A DNA stretch of 64,000 nt, taken from NCBI GenBank assembly GCA_950295325.1, contig OX485805.1, forward strand, positions 17,717,501-17,781,500, written 5' to 3'. The notes under the pieces are model-generated. The model was not told where the DNA came from. It saw nothing but the letters and a program-made list of their open reading frames with translations, and made no database searches. Positions 22,061 to 34,892 of this stretch are shown one piece after another. Numbering within the stretch: the stretch's first letter is position 1; every line of letters begins with the position of its first letter. The position numbers and the translations under genes were made by a program. This DNA is from Polytrichum commune. Taxonomy: Eukaryota > Streptophyta > Polytrichopsida > Polytrichales > Polytrichaceae.

Positions 22061-22439
22061 GGCTTAGCTTCGGTGTTGGGATCGTGCTGACTGCGGCATA
22101 GATCCTTGGCCGCCTCCTTGTTAGTACCAGGGTCTTCGGTTCTTCGGCACAGCTCTTTATAGTGGCTGGTTGGGACAACATTTAGTCGATGTTTTCTGTC
22201 GTGGGAGTGTTTGGACAGTAATGACACATTGTTGTCTCTGTTAGGTTTTCGGTGGTGGCGGCTCTCATTTCTTGCTGTGATTTTGCCCTTTGTGGTGTTG
22301 GTTTTTTCTCCTGTGCTTGTGATGCTTAAAGTGTCGCCATTGTGGTTTTGTTGGTGTAGTTTGGATGCTCGGTGTCTGGACGATCCTCCTCTCGCTTGGG
22401 TCTGTTGTGTTGTTGGCTTGCTGGTTTCGGCGATGGGGT

Positions 22440-23070
22440 CGATGCTGTTGGGTTTCGGTGGCACGGATTCGATGTCGCTGGTCGTCAGCGTCGTCGCAGA
22501 TGTGCCTGTTGGGCCTGCTCTCTGTTGTTTAGATGTTTGTTTGTCTCTCGTCTTCTTTTCTGTTGGCCCACCTTTGAGCTTCGGTGGTATAGATTCGGTG
22601 TTTTTGATCTCCGGCATCGTTGCAGCTTTGTATGTTGGGCCTGCGGGCAGTTGACTCTCCGTTGTTCGGTCTATTTGTTTCTGTCTTGTTGGTTCGCCTT
22701 TGGATTCTGGCGGCATAGATTCGGTGACGTTGGTCTCCGGCGTTGTTGCAGTTGCTCCTGCTGGGTCCGCGGGCAGCTGTTTCGGTGTTGGTTGGCCTTT
22801 TTCCTTCTGTCTTGTCGGCTTACCTTTGAATTTCGACGGCGTAATTTTGGTGCCGATGGTCGCCATTGTTATTGCAGTTGTTTTTGTTGGGCCTGCGGGT
22901 AGCTGTCTCGGCGTCGGTCAGTCTTTTTTCTTCTGATTTGTTTGTTCTCCTCTGAGCTTTGGTGGCACCGGTTTGGTGTTGTTGCTCGCCGGCGTCGATG
23001 CAGCTATGCATGCTGGATCTGCGGGCAGTTGTCTTGGCGTTGGTCGGACTTCTATCCTTTGTCTTGTTGA
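22440..23070 (-). repeat. 126-bp tandem repeats (5 copies) in LINE A 5' region
   Basis: A marker of the form G(G/A)(T/C)GGC..(A/G).TT.G.T recurs at 22457, 22583, 22709, 22835 and 22961, exactly 126 bases apart. Each unit also contains TTGTTGGGCCTGCGGGCAG-like and CTTTGAGCTTCGG-like blocks. The array is GC-richer than its surroundings. Because 126 is divisible by 3, four units stay open in one minus-strand frame (22045-22866). The array most resembles promoter monomers of some LINE leaders, but this is not proven. Confidence 0.8.
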
Positions 23071-23759
23071 CTTCATTTTTGATGGGTCGTGTTGTCTCTC
23101 CTAATGTGGTTTCGACGAGGTTGGTTCTGTGCAGGTGATCTTTCGTCTTACCTGCGATGTTTTTCTGATCTTGCTGGAATGCTGGTTGCAGGTACATTTT
23201 GTTGCGGTTGCTGACTTTGTTTCGTTCACAGCTGCCTCCCCGCTGGTCTCGGTATGTGTATGTGTCGTTCTGCATTCTTTTCCGGTGTTGGCCTTGAAGC
23301 AGAGAGTTTGCATGATTTGTTGGCTGCAATGAGACATGTACAATTGCATAGAAGTTATAGATCTTACCTTTGTTTGTCGTGTTTGATGTTGGGTTGTGGG
23401 CTGGCCGTTTTGATGTTGAGCCCTCGATTGCAGTGGCCTTGGTTGATACGTCCTCATTCGGTTATTTGTTGGGTGCTGCAGGTTAGTGTGGATCACTAGA
23501 TGTTTCTTGGCCTCAGTGTTGACAACCTCCGCGCATAGGGACTGCTCTATTGTTGCACAAGGAAACATGTCTATGTTGTACGTGGTTAGTATGGGGGTTT
23601 TGGTAATATAGATAGGGTTATAACAAAGTTGTGTGCCAAATTGTGGAATAAAGACAATTGCAAGAGTAGTGTGAGAATGTGCAAGCCTGTGTGTTTGAGT
23701 CATTTGGTGTGCCTTCCTTGTGTGGTTTGGGGCGAGTCAGATCTGGCTGAAGAGTGGCC

Positions 23760-25179
23760 TAGGAGTTTGGATCTTTGTCGTGAGTGGTGAGCATGGTGGG
23801 CTAGTTGCAGTCAAGTAATGGTGGAAGAAAATAGCCCAGCCTATTTTCCTTTTGTTTTGATGCAACACACATCTCATGCCAACACACATTTTTTGCATTT
23901 TGGTGCAACTTCACCCTAAAATGTAATGCAAAGGACTTAAACTCAAACAGATTGAGATCTAGCACTACAAAAGAGCACCCAACATGCTCACCATTCCATT
24001 TCTTGTTTGAACGGCGCCCCAGCGCACCACTAGTCCCCCATGCTCCATCTCAGTTGCAAAGATCGTTGCTCATGTGGTAGAGAGTTCTTGGGCGACTCTC
24101 TGCGGCTGGCTCTTCAGATCCATCTTCCTTCCCTTTACCACATTTCGCGGAGCTTCAGCCGTTCATTCCCTCTCCCCCTTGATCCTCTAGACACCCACAT
24201 TTTATAAGCGCAACAAAACAAAGGGTGATTCGAATCTCAACCAAGACCATGTTGATGATTCATCATAGTTTTGTTAATGCAACACAAATTTCAAAACATA
24301 ACTATGAATAATGGAAGATGGAAAACAACGAAATATTAACCCACTAAGGTAGGCGTGCCTAATTCAACTACTTATCTAAATTTGACATTTATATTCAAGA
24401 GGTGTGTGGTTTGGTGCGGCTCCAAGATTGGATACAGAAGAAACACATGTTTAAATGAGATGGGTATATGTGTTCACGATACATTAACCATTCTAAGCTC
24501 CATAGTTCTCATAACGGGGGTGGGATGGGGGGAGGCTATATGACTATTTTACAAACATGAGAATGACATTCACTTTGATAATGAACAAAATATTGATAGA
24601 AGCTTCATAAACTATGAGGAAAGTGGCAACGACTTAAATTTGGATTTGCTAAGTATCTTAGTACTAATTGTGAGTTTCATCTCCTACGAGGAGAACTGGG
24701 TTAGTTGGAAAAAGTAACCATTTAAGACACCCGCATACCTTAGGGAGATGGATGAAGTTTGGGCTTGTGGGTTTTAGGTTCACGTGGGGTCCTATGAACT
24801 TATGAAGAAGTCTTGGCCACCACCACTCATAAGTGTGCCTTGGGGTCTTCATGCACGATGTGGGTCTCTTTTTGGAATGCCAATCCGACCTTGGAATTGG
24901 ACGCTAAGGAGTGAGCCTCGGTAGACCCCATGTCCGAATGTCAAGAATGTGTCCGTGTTGGAGTCATGGAACGCGTCGAGTTAGAGAAATACATTAGAAT
25001 ATGGTTGACATAGAAACGGGAGATTCTTATAAATAGATCGTCACATCGTTTTCAACAATGAAATTTTCAACCGCTCCTCCCACCCTTTCAAGTTGCAATT
25101 TTCAATTTCAAAGTCACCTATAGGCTTATCCAAGACTTCCGAGTTGATTTGGTTTGACTAAATTCACAAAACAAGTCAC
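23760..25179. other. Intergenic DNA, no gene seen
   Basis: AT-rich DNA with no supported gene. The stretch at about 24245-24330 resembles 7660-7760 and the reverse complement of 8755-8850, so it is a third piece of that old repeat family. Confidence 0.35.
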
Positions 25180-25445
25180 AATCCATTGCTTGCATTAATA
25201 AATAAATAAATAAATAACCAACATCGGGCAATCCGATGTGAAGTTGAGCCCGTTGACCCTACCCTGTTAAAGAATCCTCTTGGTGCAGGGTGGGGTTTAC
25301 TACCTCCCTTGCAGTGAGTGGGTTCTTGACTTCCTACTTACTTAGCTAGTTTTTTTCCGTCAAGCATAGAGAAAGTTTCATAGCGGGAATCGAACCGCCA
25401 ACCACTCCATTTGGAAATGAGTACCTCTCCACTATCACCCGACAG
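25180..25445 (-). mobile_element. Second tRNA-like SINE candidate
   Basis: On the minus strand a tRNA-like head has an A-box-like stretch (GGTGATAGTGGAGAGGTAC) and a B box (GCGGTTCGATTCCCGC). A body of ~180 bases follows and ends in a (TTTA)n tail at 25195-25218. The body is not clearly the same as that of the SINE at 10655. No target-site duplication was found. Confidence 0.5.
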
Positions 25446-25544
25446 TTTAGGGACATCTCAGACTTGCATATATACAATACCATAGGCAATGAATGGGGAT
25501 GAACTGGTTGAGTTTGAAAAATTACCGGTTCAAGTTCAAGACTT

Positions 25545-25640
25545 TAAGAAAATCACCCATCATTTTAGAGGAAATCAAAGAGCGAAAGATGTCAACATGA
25601 AACTTGGAAACACTAGGAACTTGACCGATTATACTTAAGG
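25545..25640. repeat. Dispersed repeat shared with 44112-44230
   Basis: This segment (ATCATTTTAGAGGAAATC, then CGAAAGATGTCAACATG, then GGAAACACTAGGA) matches 44112-44230 (ATCATTTTAGAGGAATTG, GAAAGATGTTAACATG, GAAACACTAGGACA) in the same orientation. Neither copy shows a coding frame or ends that reveal its class. Confidence 0.5.
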
Positions 25641-25835
25641 AATTCCCGGGACATTGATACATACATACATACCATAGGTTGTCCTGGTATCATTCTTCTT
25701 TTCTCCAATACCAGACTGGCAATGGCATGTTTTTTTTTTTTTTTGAAAGGAAAGCTCAATACCAGATCATATAATGATTGGTGAGGGTATGAAATAATTG
25801 TTAGAAATCATGCAGTGTTCTATTTGGGAGGGAGA

Positions 25836-26060
25836 GGGAATTATTCTATACGAGCATACCTCTCATTCATCCACGTAAAAGCCTTTAAACAATATTCAGC
25901 TCGGAGGTTGAATTTAAAATTTTCATTCAACACTGGAATTAGCTTTGGAAACCTTAGATTAGTGTACTTGAGGTCATTTGACATGAATCAACAACAAACC
26001 TATAGGGGATCAAGTTTCTATGTTGGATGGATGAGAGGTACACTCGTATAGGATTAATTC
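25836..26060. mobile_element. Small MITE with ~40-bp inverted ends
   Basis: The left end has GGGAATTATTCTATACGAG then CATACCTCTCATTCATCC. The reverse complement of the right end has GAATTAATCCTATACGAG then TGTACCTCTCATCCATCC. The interior carries AGTGTACTTGAGGTCATTTG and CAACAACAAACCTA, both found in opposite orientation inside the 6908-7945 element. It has no coding frame. Confidence 0.65.
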
Positions 26061-29000
26061 ACTCTACCTTTATGTTGGTGCATCGACTAATGTATTGCAC
26101 TAAAGTACTACACTAATATTGGATTTATGCAATGTTATTTATTTACTATTTATTTGTTGTATATCTCATATTTTGCCAGCAAGTATCAGACATGTTGTTT
26201 GGACATTATGGAACACTAACAAATTTACTTGGTCAACAATTACATTAACAATATAAATATATAGCGTTGTGTAACTCCAAATAGAGAGTGACAATAAATA
26301 TCATATTTAGTGTAGTGTTTTGAATTGATTTTAGACACCGGTAATAATATGGTAAGGAATCTAAATTCAAGTATAGATACCATGAAGATTTGTCATGCGT
26401 GTGTGTGTGTGATATTTCATGTCATGACCACATGACGATAATGGTCCTATACCGGTTGATGAAAGGTTTCACGCAAAATCTTTTGAAGAATCAATAGCGA
26501 TTGACAGATTTTGTACGGGTAGATCACTCCATTGTCAAGTTGAACACCACGTGCAACCGAAAAAAAACTTCTTTTGGTAAGTTGCACCACCAAAATGGGT
26601 CAAAATTTTATCAATTCTTTTTCATGAGTAGATATACACAGTACCTATGACATAGTTAAAAGTGGTAACTAAATTTGATGATTTGATTTTTTCATAAAAC
26701 ATACCATTTCTAACTAGAATGACACAAAATTGAACTAAAACAATTACTAAAAAAAATAAAGATGACTAAAAATTTCAAAATAGTATACAAAAGATACTAT
26801 CAATGGTTATGTATATGTAGAAAAAATATCATAAATTTTAAAATTATATATGGCATGTAATATAGGGGTAGCAAACTTTGTCCGCACGTGGTGTCAACTT
26901 GTCAATGAAGTGACCTCCCCGTGAGATTTTGGACATGTATTGTCAAATTTCATTGTTATAACTACCGTGTTTGTCATAAAAAACATCAATTTTAACAGTG
27001 TTGTGTGAATGTTTTGTTTGTAATCAATCATAAGATGATACATGGAGAGAGGTGAACTTCGTTTCGCATTGTGCCCTTCAAGAAGGAAAGTTAGAAATCA
27101 AAAATTGTACCACCTCCATAATGGATTTTATCGGTTCAAAGTCTCCTTGCATTTTGGAAGATGTAAAGAAATTTAGCAAGCTTTTCCAAGAGGTCTAAAT
27201 AAGAGAATGTGCTATTAACCAAAAGATATAAAAAAAATCAAGCTTAGCCTTAAATAGTATATACATGTGTATATATTGAAGTTGCGCTCAACTAATATTT
27301 TGTTGAAATGCAAATCAAAATTCAACCTCCAAAAAATAACTTTATGGTTTGAAGTATTGTTGTGTGAGTTATACACAAATACACACAAGAGGTTCAATGG
27401 GGCTTTTGAATCTCAAGTTTATATATCCCATATGTATAGTGACAACTATTGCACACTACTCCGCTATAAAAGAAAGAAGGACTTCTATCCCAAATTCTCA
27501 CGCTATCCAGTCATAGTGTTGTTGAATACTAATATTGCAAAGACAATTCCTAAGAGAATAGGAGTTGATTCTAATGTTGCCACAAGTATCAAATATGTTG
27601 TGTTTGTCCATCTTCAAGTTGGTTTAATTAGACATGTAATCCAAATACATGCATGGTATGAGAATAACATGGAATTAAGTGCATATTGCCCCTTTTAAAA
27701 TGTTGAACACTTGGAATCACACTATTTATTTAAGTAGCCCAAACTTCAAAGACACAACTCTAGGCTTCCAAATTGTTGGTAAAAAGTACCCGATCCACCT
27801 AGATAGTGTACCTTCACTATGATTTGGTGAACTATACCTATTGGGCACCGTCACTCAATTGGTAGGGAGGACAACACCTATCGGGCACCTATCATACCAC
27901 CGTTTTGGCCTTCGGCATCTTATATTCATAAGTGTTAATTCCCATTATGGTATTGGATTCTAAGCCTCCCAAGAGAATACCTACCTTTCAACGATCATTG
28001 GACAACATCTTGAAATGATTGAAATGCAAAGAAAAAAGAAGATAAAAAAAAAATTCAATGCTCTTTTTGTGGAATTCAAGTATAAAATTAGCAATTTAGA
28101 TAGTTATCTGGTTCAAATGTGCCAACCTTGCCAATAACCGTACCTTTGGGCCCCTTGGAAAGCACCCCATGTGACAATAAGGAGGTATGGTGTATGGGAG
28201 TAATTGAGGGTTGGTGCAAGTTACAGTGAACGAGTAAATAATTTTAGGGGAATGGAGCCATATGATTGCCTACAAAATGGGTTATTCACGAGCTGGAGTT
28301 TACACTACGGTCAAGACTTCTCCATTGGAGAATTTCAAGCATGAATAAACAGTGACATAGTCGCCAACGTGGTTACACTTTTTGTTGGGGGAGTTCTCCA
28401 CATGTCAAGTTTCATGGGCAACCTCAAACCTTCGTACAAATAACTTGACCTTTGGAGAATTCCAACACAAGGCATCTTTTTATTATTATTTTTCAATCTT
28501 GTCCACCATACACCTTAACCTCCGTATTGTCACCCTTTGCAATGTCATTCCTTCTCTTATGTCCCCAAACCTTAGGGAGTGAATGTGCCCAATTTTTTGA
28601 AATCCTTCCTTGTTGTCACATATCCCTCTCATATTTCATGGGTTTTGACATTAAAATAATATGCCAAAGAATTCAAACCACATGCTCGCATACATCATGT
28701 TGTCATCATTAGCATTAATGCAATGTTGACTTTGTGTTATTCCTCAATGTCACATAGTACACTACTTAACTATTAACACGCATCCATGTTAACACATTAG
28801 ACCTCCTTGATGTCATGTGCACTTTGGTTGCCACGGGCATGATATTAGGGAGGTTAGAGTGACCAATCATTGCCTTAAATAACCTTGTCTTGGGTTGAAA
28901 CCTTGATCTTGATCTTGGTGCATGTCTTCACTGTAGTCTAAACCGACCCTATCAATGTTATGGCTGACACATGTTGAACGTGGATGCACTAGCTAATGAA

Positions 29001-29821
29001 GGTATGCATAACCATACACATGTATTATTATTTGTACATGACAAGGCTTGTAGTTAAGAATGAACACAAACATGTGTAATGATAAGTTTGGACATTGTGC
29101 TTAATATATAACATTGACGAGGTTGATGTGGACACCTCCAACTTTGTGGAACCATCCAACCATTAGATTCATGCGTTAAAAACTTAAGCAAGTTACCAAT
29201 TGAGAATCAGGACCCAAAGCAACAAGTAACTCAAACCCCCTATTTGTACACTAGAGTCTCTCACGTCACATTTGAGCGTTCGAATATCTTACTCTGCATA
29301 CAAATGCACACAAAACAATTGACTCAATGGCACCCAAAAGTGATCGCAAATTGTGTGAAACAACACCTACTTAGCCAATCATTGCATCCTTTTCGGGTCA
29401 TCACTTTACAATTAGCCATATTGGGTCTACACAATAAACATTATACCCCAATCTAGTGCACTAGTAGTGGTCGTTCACCATGTTTGGTTTTTCTACCTTA
29501 ACCCAAAATATCATCAAGGTGGCAACTAAGTAACCATGTATTACTCACCCACCCAATTAGAGCAATTGTAACGCCAATTAAGAGTCAAAATAGTGTTTGA
29601 TCAAGGAAGCTAGTCAAATCAGCCTCATCTACCCTAGACACCATTATAAGTTCAATAATGAACACAACTAGAAGAGCATGGTAATCATTAAAAAATATTA
29701 TCTAAATCTTTACTTTTAGCTCTCATTAGTTTATACAATTTTCTTGCAATTTTAGGACTTGAAATGACAAATCCTTGTAATCCCCAATTGCTAATTGGAC
29801 GAGATATTTATGGAACCGATC
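26061..29821. other. Gene-poor AT-rich DNA with one foldback structure
   Basis: No gene is supported. A 143-codon frame at 27267-27698 (+) matches no family I know and has host-intergenic composition. Diverged inverted arms at 26514-26560 and 26874-26930 share CACTCCATTGTCAAGTTGA / CACTTCATTGACAAGTTGA and ACACCACGTGC. A short (TG)n lies near 26396-26410. Confidence 0.4.
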
Positions 29822-30000
29822 CAAGAAGAAGAAGAAGAAGAAGAAGAACTCCGGTCTTTGAAGGCGGTTGGGAGTGAATAAAGTGTTTGTTCGTAGAACA
29901 TCCCTGGCCACAACCTAGGGCAATGGCATTAGATGTAAAACTACTTCACCCTTTGCAAGGAGTAGACACTACATTAATGACTTATAGCCTTTACCAGTAA
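29822..30000 (-). repeat. Dispersed repeat, copy 2
   Basis: This copy begins with (AAG)n at 29822-29847, then ACTCCGGTCTTTGAAGGCGG, GTGAATAAAGTGTTTGTTCGT and a diverged CTTCACCCTTTGCAAGG block. It is the most diverged of the three copies. It lies directly beside the 3' end of LINE fragment B. Confidence 0.5.
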
Positions 30001-30082
30001 CCGGTAGTATGTGACCTTTAGTAGCGGTAGTCATGGTGGCACTACTACATGGGAGGGGTATATCGGGTTTTTTAATGTTTAG

Positions 30083-32140
30083 TTATGCTAGATCGTGTAG
30101 GTTTGTGATAGGTTGTCTATTTTCTAGCCTCCTTTTATGGACTAATATCATATGTGCATATTGTATGGCAATTATGTTGATTTGTTTAAATGTGTTTTTG
30201 ATTTTCATGGTAGGGAGTTTAAGTTTTGTTTCTAGTTCTTTCATTGATTGGATGTGAGTTGTGGCTCTTGTACCTACGTATAAGACCATAAGTGGTGCTA
30301 CATTTCATCCTCTTAATGCGACATTGTTGATGAACGGTTGATATTTTGTGGTTAATCTCTCGAGAGTCTCTGCAATAAATTTGTTGTTACAATATGTAAA
30401 TTATAATAATTGTGTGGTGATTTATGGTGTATGGGCTTCTGGTGGCGGATAATTGTATAGGTGACCTATGATGCACAATACGTCAGGTTTGAACATGGCG
30501 TTACAATGGCACCTTTGGGCACCGCATGTGCAAAACATTAGCTATGTTGGTACTATGTTTTATTGAGGTAGTCCATTATATGTGCATGCGTTCATAAGTG
30601 TGTAATGTCTTGATGTCTTGTTTGAGATGATAAGTTTACATATTTCCTATACAACTTGGTATGCCTCTTTGTTATTAGCGCATGAGTGTGTTGTTGTTTG
30701 CATTAAAGGAGTACTTTTAACCACATATATGTATCTAATGAGTTACAAATAGGGCATGTATTTGATGGGTATGCTTCTCTACCAAAGAAGAGTTGTTTCT
30801 GAGCATGTCCCATATATTGTCCAATGCGGAATTTTATTAGGCACGTTTTTTGTTTATTTTTTATGATAGAATTTTTCCAAAAGTCATTTGATAGTACCTT
30901 GTTGATATCTTTGTTGTCACGCCATTTATGTAGTTGGTGTGTTTGATTTGCTATAATTTCTAGGTTATACTTTTTATCATATTTAAGGATGTATTTACCA
31001 AGGTGCCGAATGGGGACTTTGTCTGGTGTTTCTTGCATTGATTGCCACCGATTTTTTTTTGAGGTAGTATGGTGTAGGGTGTGCATGTTCATATGTTGCT
31101 ACGACGTTTCTATGGTCCAGTTCGCAACCCAATTTGACTAGTGTGTTTGCTTTGTTGCCATTTATGTTCGTGTGGGCTTTGACTTTATGGAGTGTGGTGG
31201 TTTGTGTGCGGGATTGTAGCATTTTAATCATAGATTTGAGTATACCTTTATATGGGTGGTTGTTATGCAGGGTTGGGTGTTTGACTTGTGCATTCAGTAG
31301 GTATAGGACATCGAGGCAATATGTGAAGATATGTAGTGGTGAGGAGATGGAGGGTATAGCCATCAAATTTGCTCGTAGTATGTTTTGTAGCCCCGATAGC
31401 TTTTTTGCAATCCTAAGATTTTTAAAGGAGTTGTATATCCCATATCATGCATTTTCTCGTTTCTAGTGTTCTTGAGTCGTTTCTTTAAGCGATTTGAATG
31501 ACCCGTCTGTGTAGTAACAAAATTGCAGTTGGTATTTGAGGGGTAGACATATGTCTAGGTTGGTGATTAGTGGGGTATCAATGGTTTGGGTGATAGGTGG
31601 GTGTGAGGGTATATGAATTTAGACCATTTCGTACTACGGTTTACTGGAGTGTTTATTGGTGTAGGTGGTGTAATTTTGGTGAACATTGCGGGTATATGTA
31701 GGATGTTAGTAATGAAGTTCAGTTGGTGGGTATATTTCGTTGACCCAATGGGTGTAATCTAGTTGTGTGTATGCATAATATACGGATGGCATGGCTTCTT
31801 GTTCTTGGTTCAATTCGTAATTATGGTGGTATTGTTGGCTCTTCATATATGATGGTGTTAGCCTTGAAGTGTGTGATGACGTGTGAATCTAGGAAGGGGC
31901 CATCGTGGGGGTTAAGATTGTGGTAGTAGTTTAGGTATGTTACGAGTATTGTAAATTTGTTTGAGTTGTTTTTGGTTGCAAGTCTTGCTCAGTGGAGGGT
32001 TTGTTGGGCTTCATTTTGTGTATGTGGATGGACATATCTATACACTTTTCATTTGTATTAGAATTTTGTTCCTATTGATCCAAATACTCTATCCATGTGA
32101 AATGGGGAAGAAAATTGTCTAATCATAAGTGTATGTAGAG
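30083..32140 (-). pseudogene. LINE fragment B: 3' part of ORF2
   Basis: A 5'-truncated, heavily decayed copy of the LINE A ORF2 C-terminal half. Recognisable in order: VFGSIG...YVHPHT (about 32085-32020), an RNase H remnant (31366-31130), the linker LEIIANQTHQLHKW (31092 block), the zinc finger CPICNS (about 30750), and the restriction-like domain ending in VGTRATTHIQSMKELE and the stop at 30083. It ends about 32 residues from the RNase H tail order seen in A, with no gaps in domain order. 5' truncation is typical of target-primed reverse transcription. Confidence 0.8.
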
Positions 32141-34829
32141 TTGGGGTTTCCAACAAGAGGACCACATGAGGGGCATGGGCCTTATGTACCATGTCGCTCT
32201 TCTTAAGTGGAGGCCTACATTTGATTGAGATTTGGCAAGCTTGAAGTCAACAACAATCACTAGAAAGGAACATGTTATGACGAGATTGGGCTATGTATAT
32301 GGACAAAGAGAATCTTCATTGTGACCTTATTCAAAATTTGCACGTCAACTCCACTTATGAAACTTGAAATGACAACCCAAAGACAACCTTCATAATATGC
32401 ACATGCTAGCCGGATAAGACAATTTCCAAGCCACTCCAAAATCACAAAAGCATGCAAAGTTGAAAGTCTCAAAATTTGAACCACATAAGTTATTTTACCC
32501 CCCACATGCTCAAGCCTTCACATTTCATTTTATGGCATTCCTAGCACCAATGCTAAATTTTATGTTATGTACACAAATAGGTTTTATTTTCTTACATCCA
32601 ACCGTACATATGTGAACTACACTACCATATATCACACTTGCATGAAAATTTGAAGTCAATCGGACCACATTTGCTAGGTCACATAACACATGGACATGGC
32701 CTTCATCCGGGGGGCAACTACACAAAATTTGATTTTTTTTTTTTTTGGTTTTGTGACCATTTTGGTCATCCTATAATTTTTAGAAAGTTGGAAACTTTGC
32801 CATAATATGTTGTGTGGATGACAAAGGAGCTACTCCTAAAAATTTGGGTTTCTTGAGAAAATGTAGATAAAATCCATCACCCTCAAAGTTGGAGGGGCCA
32901 CATGAGGTCATTTTGGGATATTTCCCATTTTCCATAGAGCAAGCAACATGTTCACTATTTGTTCCCAAAATCCATATAGTCAAGTTATGCACAACCGTCG
33001 CCTTGTCCCAAGGGAAAAAAATCCCACCCAAATTGGACATCATATGTGAAAGAAATTGCTTATAAATCAGGTTCCTAAATTTGGGTCATACATTTGGGCA
33101 ACACTTGGAACCACCTCCCAAAACAAGCAATGCCAATCTAACGAAAAATTCTACATCCTTGGAGTTTGAGGTTTTTATATGCTTTTATAGCCCACACTGT
33201 AGTGGACACCAATAGATACCTTCCATTCATGTAGATTGCCATCTAGTGGCTCGCAAACCCCATTAGAATATTAGGTGGTGACCCATTTCAGATTGCATGA
33301 GCATTTAAGGGTTAAAGTAAGTAGATCTCGAACAAACATTTTTAACTCTACATCCACTTTTCAAAGATTAAGAAACACACAATTAGTGCAAGATGATTAG
33401 CAAATCCAAATTGTGCATGTCGCCACTTTCTGCATAATTTTTGGAGCTTGACATATGAATATTTGATTAATTAAGATTCTCTTGCTCATCAAATGATTAT
33501 ATAGGTCCTTTGACTATTAACCTAAAATATGCCTAGTCTAGTCTCTTTTAAACACATAACTTCTATTATGATGTTTGTTCGATACGTAATCCAATTGTAT
33601 GAATTATTTCTTTGATATTTCCCTCATAACTCTATTTTCTTTAAATTAATCTCGTTTTGTACATAAGAAACCCCTTATTTTGACATTTCTATTTTAGCTC
33701 GATACCCTCTACCAGGTAGGGGTTACATATATACATAACCACACACCACTGAAATATAGGCATCCATTTAAGGTGAGTAACGGATTACGCCCGCTTGGGG
33801 TGTAGTTGCACCACCTAGTTAAGAGAATCAACTAACTCACGAGTTAGTGAAGATCAACTAAGCAAGATCCTAACTAACTAAAATCATGGTCAAATAAGTT
33901 GCACCATCTCATGAGGAGAATTGGCTAAAAACATGAGTTTAGCGAGAATCGACTTACTAATATGCTAGCTAATTGATCGCATGCCTGAACATCCTGATTA
34001 CAACTAACCAAAAGTTGGCCAATTTAAGAGAGGAGTTGAAGTTGACAGACCAAAGTTTTACTCAAGTCGCTCAAGTTTTGAGCATGACACTAATTATGAT
34101 ACATTCTAAGTTTGTGGCCAACAAATATTTGCATTTCGTTATTATTAATCTAAACCGAATATATTAATTGTATTTTTAATATAATATTCATGTAAATTTG
34201 AGCACCAAAGTTTAGGTTGCTATTATTTCACCAATATATTATTACCTTTTAATTTTCAAACGTATGCTAATGTAGGGTGATGTAAGAAATAGTGTGGTCT
34301 TCTTTTGTAGCGGAATGGAGAAGAGATGGGAAAATGAGAAGCATGCATTTAAGAAACAAATCAGATTATTCATTGGTAGAAAGTTAGCTAGAATTAGGAG
34401 TTTGGATGACTTAATATTTCTTAACCAAAACAAAGTCCAAAAATTAACCAACTCTAGTTTGATAAAAGAAAATTTATTAAACCTTCTTCTTAATTAGGTG
34501 GTACGGGTGTGAGATTGATCAACTCTCATATAGGTTAGCTACCTCATATGCCACATTGATTGTCACATTTTGTGCGCGTGGTATTAGTTCCTAAAACAGA
34601 CACTATTTTGCCATGTCTCAAAACTAACGAGGGTTGATATTTCGACTATGTGGTACTAAATTCACAAATACTTGCTCATTTACAATACATATAAAAATAA
34701 AAATAAAATGCTCTACGGTGTTTGTGGGGTGATAAACGAAAGTACATGCAAACACATGTTTATCAACATCACACTCAACCCTCTGATTGACATCCATTTA
34801 TATCTTTCGGCATCCGAAATGGGCCTCCA
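32141..34829. other. Intergenic DNA, no gene seen
   Basis: AT-rich, with only short frames. No protein family, RNA gene or clear repeat was recognised. Confidence 0.35.
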
Positions 34830-34892
34830 GATAGATCGATAGATCGAAACTCCGGTCCCTTTTTAGCAAGGGGCCGGCGTGAATAAAGTGTC

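Larger units (their letters stand above)
10890..23700 (-). mobile_element. LINE copy A (Dualen-like non-LTR retrotransposon)
   Basis: A near full-length but decayed element on the minus strand. Read 5' to 3' it has a GC-richer leader with tandem repeats (about 23100 to 21960), ORF1 (21204-19573), a spacer of ~505-bp repeats (19440-18040), a 2A-like motif (17998-17969), ORF2 (17968-10957) and an A-rich tail ending in (ATC)n(AATTAATC)n near 10890. The 3' end and ORFs are clear. The 5' end is not: 23700 is an upper estimate from open, compositionally similar sequence, and no target-site duplication was found. Confidence 0.75.

Noticed and set aside
22211-22902. Long plus-strand frames rich in Cys, Trp and Leu opposite the LINE A leader
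   Set aside because: They are antisense readings of the GC-rich 126-bp array. They have no family motifs and their openness follows from the repeat period.
27267-27698. 143-codon plus-strand frame
   Set aside because: No recognisable domain, no neighbouring exons and composition like the surrounding intergenic DNA. It is kept only as a note in the gap entry.
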